Assembly: GCF_009932435.1 (NCBI RefSeq)
Contig: NZ_BJOU01000001.1
Coordinates: 2,046,001 to 2,110,000 of the forward strand
Reading direction: 5' to 3'
Length of the DNA: 64,000 nucleotides
From: Gordonia crocea
Lineage (GTDB): Bacteria; Actinomycetota; Actinomycetes; Mycobacteriales; Mycobacteriaceae
Shown here: positions 25,401 through 36,983 of the stretch, in pieces
Numbering within the stretch: the first letter of the stretch is position 1
Layout: each line of letters opens with the position of its first letter
Translations under genes and position numbers: made by a program
The notes under the pieces: model-generated
What the model was told of the DNA's origin: nothing
Seen by the model: the letters and a program-made list of their open reading frames with translations, nothing else
Databases searched by the model: none

Positions 25401-25410
25401 CGTGTAATAC

Positions 25411-27363
25411 GTGCCTGATCCCTCTGTCTACCGACCCGCGCCCGGGTCGATCCCCACCGATCCGGGGGTATACAAGTTCCGGGATCCGCATGGCCGCGTC
25501 ATCTACGTCGGCAAGGCCAAGAATCTCCGTTCCCGCCTCACGTCGTACTTCGCCGACATCGCGTCGCTGCACCCGCGCACCCAGCAGATGGTCACCACCG
25601 CGGCATCGGTGGAATGGACCGTGGTGGGCACCGAGGTCGAGGCGCTTCAGCTGGAATACAACTGGATCAAGGAGTTCGACCCGCGGTTCAACGTCCGCTA
25701 CCGCGACGACAAGTCCTATCCGATGCTGGCGGTCACCCTCAACGAGGAGTACCCCCGGCTGCACGTCTACCGCGGGCCACGGCGCAAGGGCGTGCGCTAC
25801 TTCGGCCCGTATTCGCACGCGTGGGCCATCCGGGAGACGGTGGACCTGTTGACCCGCGTGTTCCCCGCGCGCACCTGTTCGGCCGGTGTCTTCAAGCGGC
25901 ACAACCAGATGGGCCGCCCCTGCCTGCTCGGGTACATCGACAAGTGCTCGGCCCCGTGTATCGGCCGGGTGAGCGCGGCCGAGCACCGGGAGATCGTCGA
26001 CGACTTCTGCGACTTCCTCGCCGGGCGCACCGACAAGATGATCGCCGACGTCGAGAACCAGATGCGCGCGGCCGCTGACGATTTGGACTTCGAACGAGCC
26101 GCCCGGCTGCGTGACGACGTCACCGCCTTGCGCCGCGCCATGGAGAAGCAGACCGTCGTCCTCGGCGACGGTACCGACGCCGACGTCGTCGCCATGGTCG
26201 GCGACGAATTGGAAACCTCGGTCCAGGTGTTCCAGGTGCGCGACGGCCGCGTCCGCGGCCAGCGCGGGTGGGTCGTGGAACGCCCCGACGACGACTCGCT
26301 CGGGGCGCAGGTCGAGCAGTTCCTCACCCAGTTCTACGGCGCCCAGGCCGACCAGGATGCGACCGTCGCCGTCTCGGCGAGCCGCGAGATGGCCGAGTCC
26401 GTTCCGCGGGAGGTCCTGGTTCCCGAACTGCCCGAGGATGCCGCGGAATTGACCGAGTGGCTCTCCGCGCTGCGCGGCTCCCGGGTGAACCTGCGGGTCC
26501 CGCAACGCGGCGACAAGCGCGATCTGCTGGAGACCGTGGAGCGCAACGCGTCGGAGGCACTCGCGCTGCACAAGCTGCGCCGGGCCGGTGACCTCACCTC
26601 ACGGTCGGCCGCACTGACCGAGATCCAGGAATACCTGGGGATGGACTCGGCGCCACTGCGCATCGAATGTGTCGACATCTCGCACGTCCAGGGAACCGAC
26701 GTCGTCGCCTCCCTCGTCGTGTTCGAGGACGGGCTGCCGCGGAAGTCGGACTACCGGCACTACTCGATCAAGGAGGCTGCCGGCGACGGGCACTCCGACG
26801 ACGTCGCCTCGATCGCCGAGGTGACCCGGCGCCGGTTCCTCCGGCACCGGGCCGACGCCGAGCAGCCCGAGGCGCTCGACCCGCAGACCGGCCGTCCCCG
26901 CAAGTTCGCCTATCCGCCCAATCTTTTCGTCGTCGACGGCGGTGCACCCCAAACCCACGCCGCCGCAGCGGTTCTCGACGAACTCGGGATCACCGATGTG
27001 ACGGTGGTCGGATTGGCCAAGCGGATGGAGGAGATCTGGGCGCCCGGCGACGACGAGCCGATCATCATGCCGCGGACGAGCGAGGGGCTGTTCCTGCTGC
27101 AGCGGGTGCGCGACGAGGCGCACCGGTTCGCGATCACCTTCCACCGCAGCAAGCGCAGCAAACGCATGACCAGTTCCGCGCTCGACGCCATCCCCGGACT
27201 CGGTCCGACCCGCCGCACGGCGCTGGTCACCGCCTTCGGCTCGGTGGCCAACCTGCGCGCGGCGAGTGTCGCGGACATCGCGGCCGTCCCCGGAATCGGT
27301 CCAACAACGGCAAAGACGGTCCACGAGGCCCTGGCAGTGAGTAGACAGGAGAACGATGGCTGA
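25411..27363 (+). CDS. uvrC: Excinuclease ABC subunit C
   Basis: Makes both incisions in nucleotide excision repair together with UvrB. 650 aa: GIY-YIG domain at residues 15-100 ([20 protein letters not shown]), a UVR domain near 207-240 that binds UvrB, the RNase H-like domain ([24 protein letters not shown]), and two C-terminal helix-hairpin-helix motifs ([24 protein letters not shown]). It overlaps rapZ by 8 bases. I see no LexA box at its promoter. Confidence 0.97.
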   Translation: MPDPSVYRPAPGSIPTDPGVYKFRDPHGRVIYVGKAKNLRSRLTSYFADIASLHPRTQQMVTTAASVEWTVVGTEVEALQLEYNWIKEFDPRFNVRYRDDKSYPMLAVTLNEEYPRLHVYRGPRRKGVRYFGPYSHAWAIRETVDLLTRVFPARTCSAGVFKRHNQMGRPCLLGYIDKCSAPCIGRVSAAEHREIVDDFCDFLAGRTDKMIADVENQMRAAADDLDFERAARLRDDVTALRRAMEKQTVVLGDGTDADVVAMVGDELETSVQVFQVRDGRVRGQRGWVVERPDDDSLGAQVEQFLTQFYGAQADQDATVAVSASREMAESVPREVLVPELPEDAAELTEWLSALRGSRVNLRVPQRGDKRDLLETVERNASEALALHKLRRAGDLTSRSAALTEIQEYLGMDSAPLRIECVDISHVQGTDVVASLVVFEDGLPRKSDYRHYSIKEAAGDGHSDDVASIAEVTRRRFLRHRADAEQPEALDPQTGRPRKFAYPPNLFVVDGGAPQTHAAAAVLDELGITDVTVVGLAKRMEEIWAPGDDEPIIMPRTSEGLFLLQRVRDEAHRFAITFHRSKRSKRMTSSALDAIPGLGPTRRTALVTAFGSVANLRAASVADIAAVPGIGPTTAKTVHEALAVSRQENDG

Positions 27364-28237
27364 GATCACGGTTGTCTTCATCGCGGGCATGTCGGGTGCC
27401 GGGCGGTCGGCGGCTGCTGACGTGTTCGAGGACGAAGGCTGGTACGTCGCCGACAACGTCCCGGTATCGCTCATCGGGAAGCTCGTCGAACTGGCGCGCA
27501 CCGGCGGCGACCAGACCTCTCGGCTGGCGATGGTGGTGCGCGGCGCCGATGAGCATTTCGGTACCGAATTGGCCCAGTTGCGCGCCGACTTGGAGTCCGA
27601 CGGCGCCTCGGTGTGGCAGGTCTTCCTCGACGCCTCCGATGACGCGTTGGTACGCCGGTTCGAACAGGTGCGGCGGCGCCACCCACTGCAAACCGACGAC
27701 ACCCTCGTCGAGGCGATCGGCCGTGAGCGCGAGTACCTCTCGGGGGTGAAGGCGCAATCCGACCTCGTGATCGACACCTCGTCGTTGTCGGTCGCCCGGC
27801 TGCGCGAGGTACTGGCCAATGCCTCGGAGGACACCGAACACCCGGCCAGCCTGTCGGTGTCGATCCAGTCCTTCGGATTCAAATACGGGGTGCCGATCGA
27901 CTCCGATCTGGTCACCGATGTGCGCTTCCTGCCCAACCCGTACTGGGAGCCGGAACTGCGCGCGCTGAACGGCACCGACGCACCGGTGCGCGACTACGTG
28001 TTGAGCCAGGAGGGGGCCGACGAGTTCGCCCGTCTCTATGCCGACATCATCCGGCTCGTCGCCGACGGCTATTTGCGCGAGGGCAAGCGCTACATGAGCG
28101 TGGGCATCGGCTGCACCGGCGGTAAGCACCGCAGCGTCGCGATGGTTCAGGAGCTGGCGCGGCGCCTCGCCGAGGGCGGCGACGACGACCCCACCTTCGA
28201 CGTGCGGGTGATGCACCGGGATCTGGGGCGCGAATGA
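27356..28237 (+). CDS. rapZ: RapZ-family nucleotide-binding protein
   Basis: 293 aa. Walker A-type loop [16 protein letters not shown] near residue 10; most relatives have GRST, so the usual Thr is Ala here. The conserved C-terminal half has [23 protein letters not shown] and [10 protein letters not shown]. In enterobacteria RapZ controls amino-sugar synthesis through small RNAs; in Gram-positives the role is less clear. It is always next to yvcK and whiA, as here, with 4-base overlap to yvcK. Confidence 0.93.
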   Translation: MAEITVVFIAGMSGAGRSAAADVFEDEGWYVADNVPVSLIGKLVELARTGGDQTSRLAMVVRGADEHFGTELAQLRADLESDGASVWQVFLDASDDALVRRFEQVRRRHPLQTDDTLVEAIGREREYLSGVKAQSDLVIDTSSLSVARLREVLANASEDTEHPASLSVSIQSFGFKYGVPIDSDLVTDVRFLPNPYWEPELRALNGTDAPVRDYVLSQEGADEFARLYADIIRLVADGYLREGKRYMSVGIGCTGGKHRSVAMVQELARRLAEGGDDDPTFDVRVMHRDLGRE

Positions 28238-29280
28238 GCGGCCCGGCGGCAGACGGCCCGGCCGGCCCGCGAATCGTCGCACTCGGCGGCGGACACGGCC
28301 TCTACGCGACCCTGACCGCGATGCGCTTTCTCAGCCCAGAGGTCACCGCCATCGTGACGGTGGCCGACGACGGCGGATCGTCGGGCCGGCTGCGCGGCGA
28401 ACTCGACCTGATTCCGCCGGGAGACCTGCGGATGGCGCTCGCGGCGCTGCTGGTGGCACCCACGGCGTTGGCCGACAAACCTGCTGCCGCGGCCGAGGAG
28501 GCCCAACTCTGGGGCGCACTGTTGCAACACCGGTTCGGCGGTCACGGGGCGCTGGCCGGCCATCCCATCGGCAACCTGCTGCTCGTCGGGCTGACCGAGT
28601 TGCTGGGCGATCCGATCGAGGCATTGGACCATCTGCGCCGGTTGTTCGACGTCACCGGGCGGGTGTTGCCCATGTCGACGGTGCCCCTGGTCATCGAGGC
28701 CGATGTGACCGGCCTCGAAGCCGATCCTCGGCTGAGCCGGGCAATTCTCGGCCAGGTGGCCGTGGCCACCACCCCCGGCAAGGTGCGCCGGGTGCGCCTG
28801 CTGCCGGACCGCGCGCCGGCGAGTCCGGAGGCCTGCTCGGCCATCGAGGATGCCGACCTCGTCGTGCTCGGGCCGGGCTCCTGGTTCTCCAGCGTGATCC
28901 CGCACGTTTTGGTGCCTGATCAGCTCGACGCGCTTATTTCGACATCCGCACGTAAGATGCTGATCGTCAATCTTGCGCCGGAGCCGGGCGAGACCCCCGG
29001 CTTCTCGGTAGAACGCCATCTGCACGTGCTGCACGCACACGCAGACCGGCTCCGCATCGACGACGTCCTCGTCGACGAGCGCTCGGTTCCGGCCGGGCGG
29101 GAGCGCGACCACCTGGCACGGGCAGCGGCGCTGTTCGGAGCCGACTTGCACCTGGGGGAGCTCGCAGTTCCCGGGAGGCACGTCCACGACCCGGAACGGG
29201 TCGCGCGGGCGGTCGCCGGATTGATGGACGATAAGCCGCTTCCGGTACAAACCGACGGGAAGCACGGGAGATTGTCATAG
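28234..29280 (+). CDS. yvcK: YvcK-family (CuvA) cell-shape / gluconeogenesis factor
   Basis: 348 aa. N-terminal nucleotide-sugar binding motif [18 protein letters not shown] and [12 protein letters not shown], then [10 protein letters not shown] and [11 protein letters not shown]. In Mycobacterium and Bacillus this family binds UDP-sugars and is needed for growth on gluconeogenic carbon and for cell shape. The ATG overlaps rapZ by 4 bases. The C-terminal half includes [17 protein letters not shown]. Confidence 0.93.
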   Translation: MSGPAADGPAGPRIVALGGGHGLYATLTAMRFLSPEVTAIVTVADDGGSSGRLRGELDLIPPGDLRMALAALLVAPTALADKPAAAAEEAQLWGALLQHRFGGHGALAGHPIGNLLLVGLTELLGDPIEALDHLRRLFDVTGRVLPMSTVPLVIEADVTGLEADPRLSRAILGQVAVATTPGKVRRVRLLPDRAPASPEACSAIEDADLVVLGPGSWFSSVIPHVLVPDQLDALISTSARKMLIVNLAPEPGETPGFSVERHLHVLHAHADRLRIDDVLVDERSVPAGRERDHLARAAALFGADLHLGELAVPGRHVHDPERVARAVAGLMDDKPLPVQTDGKHGRLS

Positions 29281-29320
29281 TGGGCGCGAAGGATTATTCG
29301 TGAATGGAGGAATGTCACCG

Positions 29321-30304
29321 GTGGCGATGACAGCGGCGGTCAAGGACGAGCTCAGTCGGCTCACTGTGACCCAGGTGAGCTGCCGGCGGGCAGAGGTGTC
29401 GGCCCTGCTGCGTTTCGCAGGGGGCCTGCACATCGTCGCCGGTCGGGTCGTCGTCGAAGCCGAGCTCGACACCGGCAACGTCGCCCGCCGCCTGCGGCGC
29501 GAGATCCACGATCTCTACGGGTATCCGTCCGACGTGCACGTGCTGCGCAGCGGCGGTATCCGCAAGGGGGCCCGCTACATCGTCCGTGTCGTCAAGGACG
29601 GTGAGGCGCTGGCCCGTCAGACCGGACTGCTCGACCAGCGCGGGCGACCGGTCCGCGGATTGCCCGCGATGGTCGTCGGCGGCAGCGTCGCCGATGCCGA
29701 AGCCGCCTGGCGCGGCGCGTTTTTGGCGCACGGTTCCCTGACCGAGCCGGGCCGCTCCTCGGCGCTGGAGGTCAGTTGTCCCGGGCCCGAGGCGGCGCTC
29801 GCGCTCGTGGGGGCCGCCCGACGGCTGGGCGTCACCGCCAAGGCGCGCGAGGTGCGGGGCGGCGACCGGGTCGTCATCCGCGACGGCGAGGCCATCGGCG
29901 CGCTGCTGACCCGGATGGGCGCCCAAGACACGCGGTTGGACTGGGAAGAGCGGCGGATGCGGCGCGAGGTGCGCGCGACGGCCAACCGGCTGGCCAACTT
30001 CGACGACGCCAACCTCCGCCGGTCGGCCCGGGCCGCGGTCGCCGCGGCCGCGCGCGTCGAGCGGGCCCTGGAGATCCTCGGCGACGAGGTACCCGATCAC
30101 CTCATCGCCGCGGGTCAACTCCGCGTCACCCACCGCCAGGCCTCGTTGGAGGAGTTGGGCAAGCTCGCCGACCCGCCGATGACCAAGGATGCCGTCGCCG
30201 GGCGCATCCGGCGCCTGCTCTCGATGGCCGACAAGAAGGCCCGGACCGACGGGATCCCGGACACCGAATCGGTGGTCACCTCCGATCTGCTCGACGAGGC
30301 ATAG
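29321..30304 (+). CDS. whiA: WhiA sporulation-type transcription regulator
   Basis: 327 aa. N-terminal LAGLIDADG-like domain degenerated from homing endonucleases ([39 protein letters not shown]) and a C-terminal helix-turn-helix with [20 protein letters not shown]. In Streptomyces it acts with WhiB at division genes; non-sporulating relatives keep it. I chose GTG 29321 because GGAGG (29306-29310) sits 10 bases upstream. GTG 29300, with AAGGA 6 bases upstream, would add seven residues. Confidence 0.93.
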   Translation: MAMTAAVKDELSRLTVTQVSCRRAEVSALLRFAGGLHIVAGRVVVEAELDTGNVARRLRREIHDLYGYPSDVHVLRSGGIRKGARYIVRVVKDGEALARQTGLLDQRGRPVRGLPAMVVGGSVADAEAAWRGAFLAHGSLTEPGRSSALEVSCPGPEAALALVGAARRLGVTAKAREVRGGDRVVIRDGEAIGALLTRMGAQDTRLDWEERRMRREVRATANRLANFDDANLRRSARAAVAAAARVERALEILGDEVPDHLIAAGQLRVTHRQASLEELGKLADPPMTKDAVAGRIRRLLSMADKKARTDGIPDTESVVTSDLLDEA

Positions 30305-30341
30305 CCCCCCGAGACTGGCCGGTGAGCACCGACTACGCTGA

Positions 30342-31430
<1,089 letters not shown>

Positions 31431-31465
31431 CCACCCTTCGCACGCGGATCCTAAGGAGTACACGC

Positions 31466-32680
31466 ATGGCCGTGCCCACCCTCGAAGACCTGCTGGAGAC
31501 CGGGGTTTCCGGGCGCAACGTTCTGGTGCGCTCGGACCTCAACGTCCCGCTCGACGACGACGGCAACATCACCGACCCCGGTCGGATCGTGGCCTCGGCG
31601 CCGACGATCCGCAAGCTCGCGGAAGCGGGTGCCGGCGTCATCGTGACCGCTCACCTGGGGCGCCCGAAAGGCGAACCCGACCCGAAGCTGTCGTTGGCGC
31701 CGGTGGCGCAGCGACTCGGGGAGGAGCTGGGCCGCAACGTCCAGCTCGCGGCCGATGTGGTGGGCACGGACGCGCTGGCCCGGGCCGAAGGCCTGACCGA
31801 CGGCGATGTGCTGCTGCTGGAGAACATCCGTTTCGACCCGCGGGAGACCAGCAAGGACGAGGCGCAGCGGGCCAAGCTGGCCGCGGCGCTGGCCGAGCTG
31901 ACCGGACCCGACGGCGCATTCGTCTCCGACGGTTTCGGGGTGGTGCACCGCGAGCAGGCCTCGGTGTACGACGTGGCCAAGCTGTTGCCGCACTACGCCG
32001 GTGACCTGGTGGCCGCCGAGGTCGAGGTCCTGTCGCGGCTGACCGAGGATCCGGCCCGCCCCTACGCGGTCGTCCTCGGTGGTTCGAAGGTCTCGGACAA
32101 GCTCGGCGTCATCGAGGCCCTCGCACCCAAGGTCGACACCCTGGTGATCGGCGGCGGCATGGCGTTCACCTTCCTGGCCGCCCAGGGGCTGCCGGTCGGC
32201 ACCTCGCTGCTGCAGGAAGACCAGATCGACGTCTGCAAGGGCCTGCTCGAACGGTTCGGCGACGTGATCCGCCTGCCGGTCGACGTGGTGGTCGCCGACA
32301 AGTTCGCCGCCGACGCCGAGGCCAAGACGGTGGCGTCCGACGCGATCCCGGACGGCTGGATGGGCCTGGACATCGGACCGGAGTCGGTGAAGCGGTTCGC
32401 CGCGGCGTTGTCGGAGGCCAAGACGATCTTCTGGAACGGCCCGTCGGGCGTGTTCGAGTTCGAGAAGTTCGCGGCCGGCACCAAGGGCGTCGCCGAGGCG
32501 ATTGCGGCCACGACCGCCGGTGGTGCGTTCACCGTGGTCGGCGGTGGTGACTCGGCGGCCGCCGTGCGCGTGCTCGGGATTCCCGACGACAACTTCTCGC
32601 ACATCTCGACCGGCGGGGGAGCCTCGCTGGAATACTTGGAGGGCAAGAAGCTGCCCGGTCTCACCGTGCTGGAGGCGTAA
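31466..32680 (+). CDS. pgk: Phosphoglycerate kinase
   Basis: Transfers phosphate from 1,3-bisphosphoglycerate to ADP. 404 aa with [14 protein letters not shown] near residue 19, [25 protein letters not shown] and the nucleotide loop [10 protein letters not shown] near 359. ATG 31466 follows CTAAGGAG at 31451-31458. It lies 35 bases after gap and 3 bases before tpiA. Confidence 0.97.
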   Translation: MAVPTLEDLLETGVSGRNVLVRSDLNVPLDDDGNITDPGRIVASAPTIRKLAEAGAGVIVTAHLGRPKGEPDPKLSLAPVAQRLGEELGRNVQLAADVVGTDALARAEGLTDGDVLLLENIRFDPRETSKDEAQRAKLAAALAELTGPDGAFVSDGFGVVHREQASVYDVAKLLPHYAGDLVAAEVEVLSRLTEDPARPYAVVLGGSKVSDKLGVIEALAPKVDTLVIGGGMAFTFLAAQGLPVGTSLLQEDQIDVCKGLLERFGDVIRLPVDVVVADKFAADAEAKTVASDAIPDGWMGLDIGPESVKRFAAALSEAKTIFWNGPSGVFEFEKFAAGTKGVAEAIAATTAGGAFTVVGGGDSAAAVRVLGIPDDNFSHISTGGGASLEYLEGKKLPGLTVLEA

Positions 32681-32683
32681 CCC

Positions 32684-33475
32684 GTGTCGACCAACCGCAA
32701 GCCGCTGATCGCCGGCAACTGGAAGATGAACATGACGCACCTCGAGGCGATCGCCTTGGTGCAGAACATCGACTTCCGGCTGCCGAACAAGTATTTCGAC
32801 AAGGTCGATGTGACGGTGATCCCGCCGTTCACCGACATCCGCAGCGTGCAGACCATCGTCGACGGTGACAAGCTCTTGCTCACCTACGGCGCGCAGGACC
32901 TGTCCGCGCACGACTCGGGTGCGTACACCGGCGAGATCAGCGGGGCGTTCCTCGCCAAGCTCGGCTGCACCTACGTGGTGGTCGGGCACTCGGAGCGGCG
33001 CACCTACCACGACGAGACCAACGAGGTCGTCGTCGCCAAGACCAAGGCGGCGTTGCGGCACGAACTCACCCCGATCGTCTGCATCGGCGAGGGGCTCGAG
33101 GTGCGCGAGGCCGGCGAGCACATCGCCTACAACACCGAGCAGCTCAAGGGCTCGCTCGCAGGATTGAGCGCCGAGGAGATCGCGAAGACCGTGATCGCCT
33201 ACGAGCCGGTGTGGGCCATCGGTACCGGCCGGGTGGCCAGCGCCGACGACGCCCAGGAGGTGTGTGCGGCGGTCCGTGCGACCATCGTCGAACTCGCCGG
33301 CGACGCGGTCGCCGACAAGATCCGCATCCTGTACGGCGGTTCGGTGAACGCCAAGAACATCGGCGACCTGATCGCGCAGGCCGACGTCGACGGCGCCCTC
33401 GTCGGCGGTGCCTCGCTCAAGGCCGAGGAATTCGCCACCCTGTCGGCGATCGCCGCCGGCGGACCACTGCCCTGA
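32684..33475 (+). CDS. tpiA: Triosephosphate isomerase
   Basis: 263 aa TIM barrel. NWKMNMTH (substrate Lys), [12 protein letters not shown] (catalytic His), [11 protein letters not shown] (catalytic Glu) and [13 protein letters not shown] (phosphate loop) are all present. GTG 32684 lies 3 bases after the pgk stop, so the two are co-transcribed. A strong GC hairpin follows the stop. Confidence 0.97.
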   Translation: MSTNRKPLIAGNWKMNMTHLEAIALVQNIDFRLPNKYFDKVDVTVIPPFTDIRSVQTIVDGDKLLLTYGAQDLSAHDSGAYTGEISGAFLAKLGCTYVVVGHSERRTYHDETNEVVVAKTKAALRHELTPIVCIGEGLEVREAGEHIAYNTEQLKGSLAGLSAEEIAKTVIAYEPVWAIGTGRVASADDAQEVCAAVRATIVELAGDAVADKIRILYGGSVNAKNIGDLIAQADVDGALVGGASLKAEEFATLSAIAAGGPLP

Positions 33476-33478
33476 TCC

Positions 33479-33520
33479 GCGACCGGCGGGGCGCTGCCCT
33501 GGGCGGCGCCCGCCGTCGCG
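33479..33520 (+). terminator. GC-rich hairpin after tpiA
   Basis: GCGACCGGCGGGGCGC and GGCGCCCGCCGTCGC pair over about 14 bases with bulges and a loop of about 8-10 bases. No T-run follows. It lies 4 bases after tpiA and probably ends or attenuates the glycolytic transcript before secG. Confidence 0.5.
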
Positions 33521-33599
33521 TACACTTTTCGGTGGCCGTAACGGCGCCGACTCCACCGCCTCGGCGTTGCCGAACAGCAAGAGCAAGGACCTGACCACC

Positions 33600-33836
33600 G
33601 TGAAACTCGCACTCGAGATCGGAATCCTCGTCACCAGCGTGCTGCTGGTGGTGCTGGTGCTGCTGCACCGCGGCAAGGGTGGTGGCCTGTCGTCCCTGTT
33701 CGGTGGCGGTGTGCAGTCGAGCCTCTCGGGTTCGAGCGTGGTGGAGCGGAACCTCGACCGGATGACCATCCTCGTCGGCCTGCTCTGGGTGATCCTGATC
33801 ATCGGCATGGAGTTGTACATCAAGCTGTCGGCCTGA
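33600..33836 (+). CDS. secG: Protein translocase subunit SecG
   Basis: 78 aa with two membrane helices (residues 3-22 and 55-76) and the family loop [20 protein letters not shown] between them. It is part of the SecYEG channel. GTG 33600 lies about 10 bases after AAGGA. Its place between tpiA and ppc matches mycobacteria. Longer in-frame extensions upstream run into the tpiA coding region and are not needed. Confidence 0.94.
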   Translation: MKLALEIGILVTSVLLVVLVLLHRGKGGGLSSLFGGGVQSSLSGSSVVERNLDRMTILVGLLWVILIIGMELYIKLSA

Positions 33837-33888
33837 GTCCGATTCCACTCGGGTCGCCGGTTCACCCGGCGTCGGGAATACTCGACCT

Positions 33889-36747
33889 ATGGGTGATGAT
33901 GTCGAGTCTGTTTCCCCGGTCCCGGTTTCTTCGGCCGCCTGGCGGCCGTCCCGCGCGATCGTCAGCCACCTGGAGGTGGACACCACCGATCGGGCGCTGA
34001 CCGAACCCTTGCGCGAGGACATCCGCCTGCTCGGCGGCATGCTGGGGGACGTGGTCCGGGAACATTCCGGGACTGCCACGTTCAACCTCGTCGAGGGCTC
34101 CCGGCAGGCCTCGTTCGACATCCGCGAGGACGACCTCGATCGCGACGACCTCGCGCAGCGGTTCGTCGAGCCGCCGGCCACCGACCTCCTCCCCGTCGCG
34201 CGGGCCTTCTCGCTGTTCGCCCTGCTGGCCAATCTGGCCGAAGACCTGCACCGTGAACGCCGACGGTCGATCCATCTGCGGGCCGGCGACCGGCCGCAGA
34301 ACAGCAGCCTGGCGGCCACCTACGCGAAACTCGCGGCCGCGGACCTCTCCGACGAGACCGTCGGGGCACGACTGGCCGGGGCGCTGGTGGTCCCGGTCAT
34401 CACCGCCCACCCGACGGAGACCCGGCGTCGGACGATCTTCGAGGCCCAGAACCGCATCACCGAGGTCATGCGCATGCTGCGCCGGACCGAGCTGACCCCC
34501 GCGGAGGAGTCCGCGGCGCTCACCGCGATCCACCGCCAGATCCTCACCATGTGGCAGACCGCCCTCATCCGGCTCGACCGGTTGACGATCCTCGACGAGA
34601 TCGCGGCCGGTTTGCGCTACTACGACGCGACCTTCTTCGACGTCGTCCCGCGGATCAACACCGAGACCCGGGCGGCGTTGTGCCGGGCCTACCCCGATGC
34701 CGGGCTCGGCAATCTCCCGCTGGTTCGGATGGGCTCGTGGATCGGGGGCGACCGCGACGGAAACCCCTTCGTCACCGGCGAGGTGGTGGCCACGGCGACC
34801 TCGTCGGCGGCCCGCCTCGCCTTTACCCACCACCTCGAGCAGTTGGCGGCGTTGTCGCAGGAACTGAGCATGTCGGCCCGGCTCGTCGAGGTACCGCCGG
34901 GGCTGGCCGAGTTGGCGGAGCAGACCACCGGCGCCTCCGCCGACGAGCCGTTCCGGCGGGCGTTGACCAGTATTCGCGCCCGCGTGTCCGCCACGGCGCT
35001 CGCCAGTCTCGGGCCGTCGGCGTCGATCCTGCCGCACCTGGTCGACCCCGGTGTCGGGGTCGAGCCGTACGCCGACAAGACCGAGCTGCGGGCAGATCTC
35101 GACGTCCTCGACGCCGCGCTGCGGGCCAACGCCGACGACACCATCGCCGACGACCGCCTGTTGCGGGTGCGCGAGGGCGTGCTGGCCTTCGGGTTCAACC
35201 TGTCGGGGCTCGACATGAGGCAGAACTCCGAGGTCCACGAGACGGTGGTGGCCGAACTGCTGGCCTGGGCCGGCGTGCACGAGGACTATCGGGCGCTGCC
35301 CGAAGATGAGCGGGTCGCCGTGCTCACCGCGGAACTGGCGTCGCGCCGACCGCTGACCGGGCCGGACGCCGCGTTGAGCGAACTCGCCGCCAAGGAGCTG
35401 GCGATCGTGCGGGCGGCCGCCACGGCGGTCGCCCGGTTCGGGCCGGAGGCGGTGCCGAACTACGTGATCAGCATGTGTACCTCGGTCAGCGACATGCTCG
35501 AGGCGATGATCCTGCTCAAGGAGGCCGGGCTCTACGATGCGGGGGAGGGCGGCCAGGCGCGGTGCGCGCTGCGCGTCGTGCCGCTGTTCGAGACGATCGA
35601 AGACCTCCAGCAGGGTGCGGCGACGATCCTCGCCGCCCTCGACGTCCCGCTCTACCGGCAGGTGGTCGCCGGGCAGGACGGCACCCAAGAGGTCATGCTC
35701 GGCTACTCCGACTCCAACAAAGACGGCGGCTACCTCGCCGCCAACTGGGCGCTGTACCGGGCCGAGCTGGACCTGGTGGCCGCGGCGGAGCAGGCCGGGA
35801 TCCGGCTGCGGCTCTTCCACGGCCGGGGCGGCACCGTCGGCCGCGGCGGCGGGCCCAGCTACGAGGCCATCCTGGCGCAGCCGCCCGGGGCGGTCCAGGG
35901 ATCCCTGCGGATCACCGAGCAGGGCGAGATCATCGCCGCGAAGTACGCCGAGCCCGTCTCGGCGCACCGCAACCTGGAGACCATCCTGGCCGCGACGATC
36001 GAATCCTCCCTCCTCGACGTGGAGGGTCTGGGCGACGAATCCGAGCGGGCCTACGCGATCCTCGACGACATCGCCGAACGGGGCCGGCGCGCATACGGCG
36101 AACTCGTGCACGAGACACCGGGATTCGTCGAGTACTTCACCACGTCCACGCCGCTGTCGGAGATCGGGGAGCTCAACATCGGCAGCCGGCCAGCCTCGCG
36201 CAAGCAGACCACGGCCATCTCCGACCTACGGGCGATTCCGTGGGTCCTGTCGTGGAGCCAGTCTCGGGTCATGCTGCCCGGGTGGTACGGCGCCGGAACG
36301 GCATTCGCCGAGTGGATCGGCGACGGCGCGGACGCGCAGGAACGGTTGGCGGTGCTGCGCGACTACAACGAGCACTGGCCCTTCTTCGCCAGCGTGATGT
36401 CGAACATGGCCCAGGTCCTCGCCAAGTCGGACATGGGGGTGGCCCACCGCTATTCGCAGCTGGTGCCCGACGAGGAGCTGCGCGAGCGGGTGTTCGGCCG
36501 GATCGTCGCCGAACACGACCTGACGCTGCGGATGCACGCCGCGATCACCGGCAACGACGACCTCCTCGCGGACAACCCGGCGCTGAAGCGGTCGGTCTAC
36601 AACCGCTACCCGTATCTGGAGCCGCTGAACCTGCTTCAGGTGGAGTTCCTTCGCCGCTACCGGGCCGGTGATGACAGCCGGGAGGTCCGACGCGGCATCC
36701 TGCTCACGATGAACGGACTCGCGACGGCGCTGCGCAACAGCGGCTAA
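33889..36747 (+). CDS. ppc: Phosphoenolpyruvate carboxylase
   Basis: Anaplerotic enzyme: PEP plus bicarbonate gives oxaloacetate. 952 aa. Motifs: [18 protein letters not shown] with catalytic His near residue 170, [35 protein letters not shown] with the Lys/Arg region, and [15 protein letters not shown] with the bicarbonate-site Arg. Full length for the family. It follows secG by 52 bases. The next gene supplies a likely bicarbonate source. Confidence 0.97.
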   Translation: MGDDVESVSPVPVSSAAWRPSRAIVSHLEVDTTDRALTEPLREDIRLLGGMLGDVVREHSGTATFNLVEGSRQASFDIREDDLDRDDLAQRFVEPPATDLLPVARAFSLFALLANLAEDLHRERRRSIHLRAGDRPQNSSLAATYAKLAAADLSDETVGARLAGALVVPVITAHPTETRRRTIFEAQNRITEVMRMLRRTELTPAEESAALTAIHRQILTMWQTALIRLDRLTILDEIAAGLRYYDATFFDVVPRINTETRAALCRAYPDAGLGNLPLVRMGSWIGGDRDGNPFVTGEVVATATSSAARLAFTHHLEQLAALSQELSMSARLVEVPPGLAELAEQTTGASADEPFRRALTSIRARVSATALASLGPSASILPHLVDPGVGVEPYADKTELRADLDVLDAALRANADDTIADDRLLRVREGVLAFGFNLSGLDMRQNSEVHETVVAELLAWAGVHEDYRALPEDERVAVLTAELASRRPLTGPDAALSELAAKELAIVRAAATAVARFGPEAVPNYVISMCTSVSDMLEAMILLKEAGLYDAGEGGQARCALRVVPLFETIEDLQQGAATILAALDVPLYRQVVAGQDGTQEVMLGYSDSNKDGGYLAANWALYRAELDLVAAAEQAGIRLRLFHGRGGTVGRGGGPSYEAILAQPPGAVQGSLRITEQGEIIAAKYAEPVSAHRNLETILAATIESSLLDVEGLGDESERAYAILDDIAERGRRAYGELVHETPGFVEYFTTSTPLSEIGELNIGSRPASRKQTTAISDLRAIPWVLSWSQSRVMLPGWYGAGTAFAEWIGDGADAQERLAVLRDYNEHWPFFASVMSNMAQVLAKSDMGVAHRYSQLVPDEELRERVFGRIVAEHDLTLRMHAAITGNDDLLADNPALKRSVYNRYPYLEPLNLLQVEFLRRYRAGDDSREVRRGILLTMNGLATALRNSG

Positions 36748-36983
36748 CGATAGGATGCGGTCCGCAACAGTGGGGGTGTCACTGTGCTGACAATCACCGG
36801 TGACCGCCGCCACGCCCAAAGCTATTACTAAGTCTTTACTATTATCCTCGGTCGGAGAGTCGCCGGCCCACCGTCGTGCCGAGCACTCAGTCATCCGTGG
36901 GGGATCTCCGTGCTCGTGTCCGAGAGCGGCCTCGCGTCATGCCATGCCCGCGCACCAGCGCGGCGGCGATACAGGGGGAAACG
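36748..36983 (+). promoter_or_regulatory. AT-rich promoter region before the SulP-CA gene
   Basis: No gene is visible. A perfect 10-base palindrome TCACCGGTGA is at 36794-36803. It is followed by an AT-rich stretch (about 36813-36848) unusual for this genome, with -10-like boxes such as TATTAT within ACTATTATCC. The purine-rich site AGGGGGAA (36973-36980) precedes the SulP-CA ATG. I could not set a transcription start. Confidence 0.35.

Noticed and set aside
31451..33865. Long minus-strand frame opposite pgk, tpiA and secG
   Set aside because: Compositional shadow; the plus-strand genes have full family motifs.
33853..33872. GCCGG-TTCAC-CCGGC hairpin between secG and ppc as a terminator
   Set aside because: The stem is only 5 bases and no T-run follows, so it is too weak to list as a feature.
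33862..36111. Long minus-strand frame opposite ppc
   Set aside because: Mirror of ppc; residues are low-complexity Arg/Gly/His without domain features.
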